Shown here: piece after piece, positions 1 through 5,909 of the stretch
Numbering within the stretch: the first letter of the stretch is position 1
Layout of the letters: the number at the start of each line of letters is the position of its first letter
Notes under the pieces: model-generated
The model's input: the letters and a program-made list of their open reading frames with translations, nothing else
The model's database searches: none
What the model was told of the DNA's origin: nothing
Program-made: the position numbers and the translations under genes
DNA from: Actinomycetota bacterium
GTDB taxonomy: Bacteria > Actinomycetota > Actinomycetes > Nanopelagicales > Nanopelagicaceae
Assembly: GCA_009699645.1 (NCBI GenBank)
Contig: WLNU01000064.1
Span: forward strand, 1 to 5,909
Reading direction: 5' to 3'
DNA: 5,909 bases

Positions 1-1068
1 ACTGAGTTGTTATACCAACTTGAACTCCATGCCACTGAAAAAATATTTTACTTCACAACCTGCGGCTGGATGATGTGGAACTGGTTAACAATGGCCCTTG
101 GTCGAGGTGCAACTATTGTCTTATTCGATGGTGCGCCAATGTTCCCAACACCATCTCGCGTTTTTGATATTGCCCAGGAAGAAAAATTGGATTTCCTAGG
201 ACTATCTGCAAAGTTCATTGATTCAACACATAAGGAAGGCATAGTGCCAGCCCAAACTCATGACCTATCAAGCATTAAAACAATTGCATCGACTGGATCG
301 GTTCTATCCCCTGAAAGCTTTAGCTATGTGTATGAAAGCATTAAACGTGACGTGCATTTGGCTTCCATGTCAGGTGGTACCGATATCTGTGGCAGTTTTC
401 TATCAGGAGTTCCAACGCAGCCGGTTTATCGCGGCGAACTACAAGGTGCATGCCTTGGAATGGCGACCGATGTATTTAACGCTCAAGGTAAGTCAGCTGC
501 AATCGATGAAAAGGGTGAACTCGTTTGTACCGTTCCATTCCCATCAAAGCCACTTGGTTTTTGGGCAGATACCAATAATGAGAGGTATCTTGCATCCTAC
601 TTTGAGGGTTTCAAAGGAGTCTGGACGCACGGTGATTTTGCCGCAAAATCGGTAACGGGTGGATTTACTTTATTCGGGCGAAGTGATGCAACGCTTAACT
701 CAAAAGGTGTGCGAATTGGAACGGCTGAAATCTATCGAGTTGTGGAGACCTTTCCGGAAGTACAAGAGGCTATGGCCGTGTCCCAAGATTGGGAGGGCGA
801 CACTCGCGTTATTTTATTTATTGTCCTAAAGCCAGGAATAATTTACACGCAAGATACTGAAAAAGCGATCAAATCAGCGCTTCGAACACAAGCTAGCCCT
901 CGTCACGTACCTGATCTCATTGTGGTCGCCCCTGCTCTACCGCGAACAAAATCAAATAAATTAGTCGAGCTTGCCGTGACGGATATTGTTAATGGACGAC
1001 AAGTTCGTAATCGAGATGCACTCGCAAATCCAGAGGCCCTAGATTTCTTTAAGGCACTTCATGCTTGA
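1..1068 (+). CDS. Acetoacetyl-CoA synthetase (acetoacetate--CoA ligase), 5'-truncated by the window edge
   Basis: This is the C-terminal part (about 355 residues) of an ANL-superfamily acyl-CoA synthetase; full acetoacetyl-CoA synthetases are about 650 residues. The family joins acetoacetate to CoA using ATP in the cytoplasm, feeding ketone bodies or polymer-derived acetoacetate into central metabolism. The frame is open from base 1, so the TTG at 7 is internal and not a start. Visible signatures are CGWMMWNW (61-84), typical of this ligase branch; SMSGGTDICGS (364-396); WTHGDF (622-639), the motif with the ATP-ribose-binding Asp; and GRSDATLNSKGVRIG (676-720), the hinge before the mobile C-terminal domain. 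The catalytic Lys of the C-terminal domain is probably AAA at 958-960, in the context PRTKSNKLVELAV. Relatives usually have Gly just before this Lys; here it is Asn. The stop overlaps the next gene by 8 bases. Another short-chain acyl-CoA ligase is possible but less likely. Confidence 0.88.
   Translation, partial: TELLYQLELHATEKIFYFTTCGWMMWNWLTMALGRGATIVLFDGAPMFPTPSRVFDIAQEEKLDFLGLSAKFIDSTHKEGIVPAQTHDLSSIKTIASTGSVLSPESFSYVYESIKRDVHLASMSGGTDICGSFLSGVPTQPVYRGELQGACLGMATDVFNAQGKSAAIDEKGELVCTVPFPSKPLGFWADTNNERYLASYFEGFKGVWTHGDFAAKSVTGGFTLFGRSDATLNSKGVRIGTAEIYRVVETFPEVQEAMAVSQDWEGDTRVILFIVLKPGIIYTQDTEKAIKSALRTQASPRHVPDLIVVAPALPRTKSNKLVELAVTDIVNGRQVRNRDALANPEALDFFKALHA
1050..1054 (+). promoter_or_regulatory. 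Ribosome binding site for the TauE/SafE gene, inside the upstream gene
   Basis: TAAGG lies 6 bases before the ATG at 1061, within the last codons of the acetoacetyl-CoA synthetase gene. It supports this start and, with the ATGCTTGA stop/start overlap, suggests translational coupling of the two genes. Confidence 0.5.
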
Positions 1069-1801
1069 AGTTCACACGCTTTTTATCGCAGGATGTCTTT
1101 TTCTTGGTGCGATTTTGTACACATCAGTCGGTCATGCTGGAGCTTCAGCCTACATCGCCATCATGACGCTCTTTAATTTACCACCACTTGTGATTAAGCC
1201 AACGGCCTTGACCCTCAATATCTTCGTCTCCTCTTATACAAGTCTTCGATATATACGCAGCAATTTCTTTAATAAAACTTTATTTACTTACTTAATCATT
1301 GGTTCGGTACCGGCAGCCTTTATCGGTGGGCGAATCAACCTACCTAGTCATGTTTATAAGCCAATTATTGGAGTCCTCCTTCTTATCTCCGGTGCCCGTT
1401 TTCTTATTCAAGCTCTGCAAATAGATCAACCTTCACGTACTGTTAACCGTGTATTAGCTGTGGTTATCGGAGGTTCAGTTGGCCTGCTCTCTGGAATTAC
1501 CGGCACGGGTGGAGGAATCTTCTTATCTCCACTCATTATTTGGCTGGGCTGGGTGAGTGTTAAACAGGCCAGCGGGACCGTTGCAGCCTTTATCTTCGTT
1601 AACTCCATTGCAGGCCTGCTCGGTAACTTCCAATCAACTCAGTCACTTCCGAGTGAGCTACCTGTATTTTTAGTGGCTGTCTTATTAGGTGCCTTTATCG
1701 GAACTCGCTTTGGAATCTCTAAGTTCTCAAGCACTGGAATCAAACGTGCTTTAGGCTTTGTTTTACTCATTGCCGGTGCTAAGTTCATTTTAGCTCCATA
1801 G
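1061..1801 (+). CDS. TauE/SafE (TSUP) family membrane transporter
   Basis: A 246-residue hydrophobic protein, the usual size for the TSUP (DUF81) family, which exports or imports small organic and sulfur-containing anions. It shows the family's two-repeat layout: an N-terminal half with SVGHAGASAYIA (residues 22-33) and a C-terminal half with GLLSGITGTGGG (141-152) followed by a PLIIWLGW segment. About seven to eight membrane segments can be picked out by eye. The ATG at 1061 overlaps the end of the acetoacetyl-CoA synthetase gene in ATGCTTGA and has a Shine-Dalgarno-like sequence 6 bases upstream, so the two are probably translated together. The coupling hints at an organic-acid substrate linked to the ligase, but this is inference only; sulfite, sulfonates or other anions cannot be excluded. 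The family call is firm and the substrate is unknown. Confidence 0.88.
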   Translation: MLEVHTLFIAGCLFLGAILYTSVGHAGASAYIAIMTLFNLPPLVIKPTALTLNIFVSSYTSLRYIRSNFFNKTLFTYLIIGSVPAAFIGGRINLPSHVYKPIIGVLLLISGARFLIQALQIDQPSRTVNRVLAVVIGGSVGLLSGITGTGGGIFLSPLIIWLGWVSVKQASGTVAAFIFVNSIAGLLGNFQSTQSLPSELPVFLVAVLLGAFIGTRFGISKFSSTGIKRALGFVLLIAGAKFILAP

Positions 1802-1805
1802 AGTT

Positions 1806-1810
1806 AGGAG
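1806..1810 (+). promoter_or_regulatory. Likely ribosome binding site for the ene-reductase gene
   Basis: AGGAG in the 22-base gap between the transporter stop and the ATG at 1824. The spacer of 13 bases is longer than the usual 5-9, so initiation may be weak. No better purine-rich site lies closer to the ATG, and no later in-frame ATG fits the family N-terminus. Confidence 0.45.
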
Positions 1811-1823
1811 ATAGACTCACCAC

Positions 1824-2888
1824 ATGAACACGCTATTTGATCCCTTAACAATTGGCTCTGTTACATTTCAAAATCGGGTCTGGGTCTCACCTATGTGCCA
1901 GTACTCGGCCATAGATGGTCTAATAAGTGACTGGCACCAGGCGCACCTGAATGCCTTTGCAACGGGTGGACCAGGTTTGATTATGGTTGAGGCAACTGGA
2001 GTCGTGCCTGAGGGTCGCATTTCGATTGCCTGCACATCTCTTCATACACAAGCACATGCCGATGCATTCAAACCCATGATTGATTTTGCGCACTCGCATA
2101 ATGTAAAGATGGGAATTCAGTTAGCCCATGCCGGTCGCAAAGCCTCAACGATGCGCCCATGGGATGATCATCGAATGGCCACTACCGAAGAGGGTGGTTG
2201 GCAGAGTGTTTCTTCATCGGCTATTGCATTTCACGGCTATACAGAACCCCGGGCATTAACAGTTGATGAGATTCATCAACTCACAGTTGAATTTGTTGCA
2301 GCCGCTAAGCGCGCAATAGCCGTTGGCTTTGATGTCATAGAAATCCACGCCGCTCATGGTTACTTGATGCACCAGTTTTATTCACCTCTGGCCAATACTC
2401 GCACTGATGAATACGGTGGCAGCTTTGAAAACCGAGTTCGCTTCTTACTTGAAACTGTCGTGGCGGTACGTGCGGCTATTCCTGCGAGCACTCCCCTGTT
2501 TGTGCGTATTTCTGCTACCGATTGGGTGGATGGTGGTTGGAACTTAGTTGATTCAATTGAACTGTGTACTCAACTCAAAGCACTTGGCGTTGATTTAATT
2601 GATGTTTCAACCGGTGGCAATGTTCACAACGCACCAATTAAAGCTACCCCTGGTTTTCAAGTTCCATTTGCTGCCGCAATTCGCACAGAGGCACACGTTA
2701 TGACTGCAGCCGTTGGCTTGATAACAGAGGCTGAGCAGGCCCAATACATTATTGAAACTGGTGAGGCCGATGCTGTATTTCTGGCCCGTGCAATGATTCG
2801 CAATCCGCGCTGGGCGCTAAATGCCGCCGAAAAACTAGGAGTGAAAATCCCTTGGCCCCACCAATTAGAGCGTGGTCAAACTATTTAG
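1824..2888 (+). CDS. NADH:flavin oxidoreductase, Old Yellow Enzyme of the YqjM type (ene-reductase)
   Basis: A 354-residue FMN-dependent TIM-barrel oxidoreductase. The family reduces activated C=C bonds of enals, enones or nitro compounds using NAD(P)H in the cytoplasm; the physiological substrate is usually unknown. The N-terminal SPMCQYSA carries Cys25 and Tyr27, equivalents of YqjM Cys26 and Tyr28 that tune the flavin and contact the ligand. HAAHGYLMHQFYSP carries the ligand-anchoring pair His175/His178 and Tyr180. YGGSFENR (197-204) and Arg228 in VRIS are also family-typical. Arg350 in the C-terminal LERGQ matches the Arg finger that YqjM inserts into the neighbouring subunit's active site, so the oligomer type is probably conserved. 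The N-terminus at this ATG aligns with YqjM without extension. It follows the transporter gene by 22 bases and ends 7 bases before the convergent arsC gene. No 4Fe-4S Cys cluster or second domain of the 2,4-dienoyl-CoA reductase type is present. Confidence 0.93.
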   Translation: MNTLFDPLTIGSVTFQNRVWVSPMCQYSAIDGLISDWHQAHLNAFATGGPGLIMVEATGVVPEGRISIACTSLHTQAHADAFKPMIDFAHSHNVKMGIQLAHAGRKASTMRPWDDHRMATTEEGGWQSVSSSAIAFHGYTEPRALTVDEIHQLTVEFVAAAKRAIAVGFDVIEIHAAHGYLMHQFYSPLANTRTDEYGGSFENRVRFLLETVVAVRAAIPASTPLFVRISATDWVDGGWNLVDSIELCTQLKALGVDLIDVSTGGNVHNAPIKATPGFQVPFAAAIRTEAHVMTAAVGLITEAEQAQYIIETGEADAVFLARAMIRNPRWALNAAEKLGVKIPWPHQLERGQTI

Positions 2889-2895
2889 AGTGAAG

Positions 2896-3294
2896 CTATA
2901 AAAGCTCTCGCAATAGAGCTTCGATACGGCCTTTAATCTCATCTCTAATGATACGTACTGATTCAATGCCTTGGCCTGCAGGATCATCTAGTACCCAATC
3001 CTCGTATCGCTTGCCCGGGTAAAAGGGACAGACATCACCGCAGCCCATAGTGATTACAACATCAGATGCTTCTACGGCCTCTGGAGTTAAAACCTTTGGG
3101 CTGTTATTTGCAATGTCGATTCCGACTTCAGCCATTGCAGCAACGGCTACGGGGTTAATTGACCCCTTGGGAGCACTTCCGGCCGAGAGAACCTCCACGC
3201 GATCCTTCCCCAATTCTCGCAAAAATCCAGCGGCCATCTGCGAGCGACCTGCGTTATGAACACAGACAAAAAGGACAGTTGGTTTATTTCTCAT
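2896..3294 (-). CDS. arsC: Arsenate reductase, low-molecular-weight phosphatase type (ArsC)
   Basis: A 132-residue cytoplasmic protein of the low-molecular-weight tyrosine phosphatase fold that reduces arsenate to arsenite. The N-terminal P-loop VCVHNAGRSQ contains the nucleophile Cys11 and Arg17 (CX5R). MGCGDVCPFYPG contains Cys85 and Cys89, probable resolving cysteines, and DDPAG (103-107) supplies the general-acid Asp region. In the Staphylococcus/Bacillus enzymes the two later cysteines are seven positions apart; here they are four apart, so the redox loop is shortened. The electron donor (thioredoxin, or mycothiol as in some actinobacteria) cannot be decided from sequence. The gene starts inside the end of the aquaporin gene (11-base overlap, ATGAGAAATAA) with no clear Shine-Dalgarno of its own, pointing to translational coupling. 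The aquaporin neighbour strongly favours arsenate reductase over a protein tyrosine phosphatase. Confidence 0.9.
   Translation of the reverse strand: MRNKPTVLFVCVHNAGRSQMAAGFLRELGKDRVEVLSAGSAPKGSINPVAVAAMAEVGIDIANNSPKVLTPEAVEASDVVITMGCGDVCPFYPGKRYEDWVLDDPAGQGIESVRIIRDEIKGRIEALLRELL
2902..2921 (-). terminator. Possible weak hairpin terminator at the convergent junction
   Basis: AAGCTCT (2902-2908) and AGAGCTT (2915-2921) form a perfect 7-bp inverted repeat with a 6-base loop. Read on the - strand the hairpin is followed by TTATAG, giving a short broken U-tract (CTTTTATAG). It lies inside the last codons of arsC. A competing pairing exists between GAAGCT (2892-2897) and AGCTTC (2917-2922). On the + strand there is no U-tract after the stem. 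It may end the arsC transcript or limit read-through between the convergent units. The short stem and poor U-tract make this tentative. Confidence 0.3.
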
Positions 3295-3931
3295 TGGTAA
3301 GCAGCTTCGTTAAGCCCAGGCCAATTAAGGCGCCAAGAATTTGAGCAGCGATAAATTTAGTGACGCACCCTGGTGCAATTCCAGCAAATGAATCTGAGAA
3401 TATTCTTCCGATAGTTACCGCTGGATTTGCAAAAGATGTTGAGCTTGTAAAGAAGTAGGCGCTACCAATCCATGAAGCCACAATCACTGGTATCAGATTC
3501 ATCTTTTCTTGATGGATCATCAAATTAATAATCAGAATCAGCCCGGCAGTAGCAACTATTTCACCTAGATATTGGTTGCCGCCTGATCGAGCTTTTGTGG
3601 AGATTTCAATTAATGGGTGGCTAAACATTGCATTTGCCAATATTGCACCTGTTATTGCACCAGCAGTTTGAGCAATTGTATACTGAATAAAAGTTACAAC
3701 GTTGGTGCGCTTTTGAATCAAATCGATCATGGTCACAACAGGGTTAAAATTAGCACCGCTTATTGGCCCAAGAATCTGAATTAAAACCCCAAGACCAAAG
3801 ACTGTTGAGATTGTGTTAATCAGCAGCTGAACACCAATATCCTGTGAAAGATTGGTGGCCATAATTCCTGAGCCAACAACTATGGCAACTAAAGTCAGAG
3901 TCCCGAGAAACTCACTAAAGAGTCTTTTCAT
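3284..3931 (-). CDS. Aquaporin/MIP family channel, AqpS-like, probable arsenite efflux channel
   Basis: A 215-residue membrane channel with the MIP hallmarks: an N-terminal EFLGTLTLVAIVVGSG helix, a first half-helix motif SGANFNPVVT (NPV at 63-65) and a second one SFANPAVTIGR (NPA at 169-171). Six transmembrane helices in two repeats fit the hydrophobic pattern. The first motif is NPV instead of NPA. The residue after the second NPA is Val172, where water and glycerol channels have the selectivity-filter Arg. Both fit the ars-linked AqpS-type branch, which passes arsenite and related uncharged solutes. The gene overlaps arsC by 11 bases, matching the known scheme in which ArsC makes arsenite and the channel lets it diffuse out. 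The ATG at 3931 gives the usual family N-terminus but has only a weak GAG upstream. It begins 38 bases after the FKBP gene on the same strand, so read-through from argG is possible. A general small-solute role cannot be excluded. Confidence 0.88.
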   Translation of the reverse strand: MKRLFSEFLGTLTLVAIVVGSGIMATNLSQDIGVQLLINTISTVFGLGVLIQILGPISGANFNPVVTMIDLIQKRTNVVTFIQYTIAQTAGAITGAILANAMFSHPLIEISTKARSGGNQYLGEIVATAGLILIINLMIHQEKMNLIPVIVASWIGSAYFFTSSTSFANPAVTIGRIFSDSFAGIAPGCVTKFIAAQILGALIGLGLTKLLTNEK

Positions 3932-3969
3932 CTCAAAATGCTATCAAGGTAAGGTAAACAGCAGGCAAA

Positions 3970-4461
3970 CTATGAAACAGCGATGATGTCTACGACGAAT
4001 ATCAATGTTTCATTAGGCCCGATTGGGCCCGAACCATTGGGGCCGTATCCAAGATCGGCTGGAATCACGAGCAAACGGCGTCCGCCAACCTTGGCACCAG
4101 GCAATCCCTGTTGCCATCCTGCGATCACATTTGCAAGTGGGAAAGTTGCAGGCTGTCCACCAGACCATGAGGATTCAACGATTGCACCCTTTGACCATGT
4201 CATCAATGTGTAATGCACTGTCAGAGTTGAAGTTGCAACGACCTCTGTGCCAGTACCAACGATAATGTCTTGTGTCTGCAATGTTGCAGGTGCGCTACCT
4301 GTTGGTGGTGTGATTGTTGGAGCTTCACCTGCGTTAGCTGTTACCGCTGGAAGTCCTGCCGCTGCTGTATCTGCCACTGTATCTTTTCCTCCGCATGCAG
4401 TTAGGGATGTAATCGACAGCGCAATAACCGCTGCGATCGCTAGCCTCTTATGGATTTTCAT
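3970..4461 (-). CDS. FKBP-type peptidyl-prolyl cis-trans isomerase, predicted lipoprotein
   Basis: A 163-residue protein with a lipoprotein signal: basic MKIHKR, a hydrophobic stretch, and the lipobox LTAC with Cys23 as lipidation site. An Ala/Thr/Pro-rich linker (about 27-60) tethers one FKBP domain (about 61-162) outside the membrane, where it probably helps fold exported proteins. FKBP motifs are VHYT (82-85), VIAGWQQGL (112-120), KVGGRRLLVIP (124-134), LGYG (137-140) and GPNETLIFVV (148-157). Compared with human FKBP12, the pocket residues equivalent to Tyr26, Phe46, Val55, Ile56, Trp59, Tyr82 and Phe99 are kept. The usual Phe-Asp before SS is Val95-Glu96 (VESS), so activity may be altered. 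The start has a good AAGGA site 5 bases upstream that overlaps the argG stop codon. Cotranscription with argG is likely; a functional link to arginine synthesis is not implied. Confidence 0.9.
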   Translation of the reverse strand: MKIHKRLAIAAVIALSITSLTACGGKDTVADTAAAGLPAVTANAGEAPTITPPTGSAPATLQTQDIIVGTGTEVVATSTLTVHYTLMTWSKGAIVESSWSGGQPATFPLANVIAGWQQGLPGAKVGGRRLLVIPADLGYGPNGSGPIGPNETLIFVVDIIAVS

Positions 4462-4465
4462 TCGT

Positions 4466-4470
4466 TTCCT

Positions 4471-4472
<2 letters not shown>
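4466..4472 (-). promoter_or_regulatory. Ribosome binding site of the FKBP gene overlapping the argG stop codon
   Basis: On the - strand the argG stop TAA runs directly into a purine-rich site, TAAAGGAAACGAATG, with AAGGA 5 bases before the FKBP ATG. Ribosomes ending argG would sit on this site, which supports cotranscription and possible coupled translation. It fixes the FKBP start at 4461. Confidence 0.65.
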
Positions 4473-5805
<1,333 letters not shown>

Positions 5806-5909
5806 CTAACCGATGAAGAGTGTTGGAAGTTTGCCTTCAAGGGCGGGGGTAATCCCCCACTGGCTGCACATCTCTTTATATCGCTGCTTATCAATGGCTT
5901 CAGGGATTG
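5806..5909 (-). CDS. 3' end of an unidentified gene upstream of argG (5'-truncated by the window edge)
   Basis: On the - strand one frame is open from the window edge to a TAG at 5806-5808. It encodes 33 residues, ending in WGITPALEGKLPTLFIG and preceded by a charged, helix-like stretch (AIDKQRYKEMCSQ). The mixed polar/hydrophobic make-up and the 9-base distance to argG on the same strand look like a genuine gene end, in keeping with the tight packing of the rest of the strand. I do not recognise the family from this fragment. A second frame is also open across this short stretch, so the frame choice rests on composition and on the stop placed just before argG. Confidence 0.5.
   Translation of the reverse strand, partial: IPEAIDKQRYKEMCSQWGITPALEGKLPTLFIG

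Noticed and set aside
260..655. A 131-codon + strand open frame inside the acetoacetyl-CoA synthetase gene
   Set aside because: It overlaps a strongly conserved coding region in another frame, and its translation has no recognisable motif; it is a shadow.
2896..3294. Reading the ArsC-like protein as a low-molecular-weight protein tyrosine phosphatase
   Set aside because: The extra Cys85/Cys89 pair and overlap with an AqpS-like channel gene favour arsenate reductase.
3932..3969. A promoter or ArsR-type operator before the aquaporin gene, including the tandem TTACCTTACCTT on the - strand
   Set aside because: No -35/-10 pair with proper spacing and no clear dyad could be found in the 38 bases; the repeat is too short to call an operator.
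5845..5858. GGGGG-TAAT-CCCCC inverted repeat about 50 bases upstream of argG
   Set aside because: The stem is only 5 bp with no U-tract and is explained by codons of the preceding gene's tail. It could fold, but nothing else supports a terminator or attenuator.

Overview
The window reads as a compact bacterial chromosome segment. Gene content and protein style point to an actinobacterium of moderate GC, possibly a streamlined planktonic lineage (inference). The clues are an FKBP lipoprotein with an actinobacterial-style C-terminus, an actinobacterial-style aquaporin/ArsC pair, and almost no intergenic space. No gap exceeds about 40 bases. No RNA gene, mobile element, CRISPR array or long repeat is visible.

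The left half (1-2888) is all on the + strand. It holds the 3' part of an acetoacetyl-CoA synthetase gene, a TauE/SafE (TSUP) membrane transporter whose start overlaps the synthetase stop by 8 bases, and, after a 22-base gap, an Old Yellow Enzyme of the YqjM type. The spacing suggests one transcript. It may concern uptake or export and activation of a small organic acid, but the transporter's substrate cannot be read from the sequence.

The right half (2896-5909) is all on the - strand. In transcription order it holds the tail of an unrecognised gene, argG (argininosuccinate synthase, E. coli-like long type), an FKBP-type prolyl isomerase lipoprotein, an AqpS-like aquaporin and an ArsC arsenate reductase. 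Neighbouring genes are separated by 9, 9 and 38 bases, and the last two overlap by 11. The aquaporin/ArsC pair matches the known arsenic detoxification arrangement in which ArsC reduces arsenate to arsenite and a channel lets arsenite leave down its gradient. No arsR, arsB or acr3 lies in the window.

The two halves converge with only 7 bases between stop codons (2888/2896), and inverted repeats lie across that junction. I see no clearly new system. The most distinctive points are the pump-free arsenic pair linked to argG, the Val in place of Arg after the second NPA motif of the channel, the shortened Cys loop in ArsC, and the altered active-site positions in the FKBP domain.
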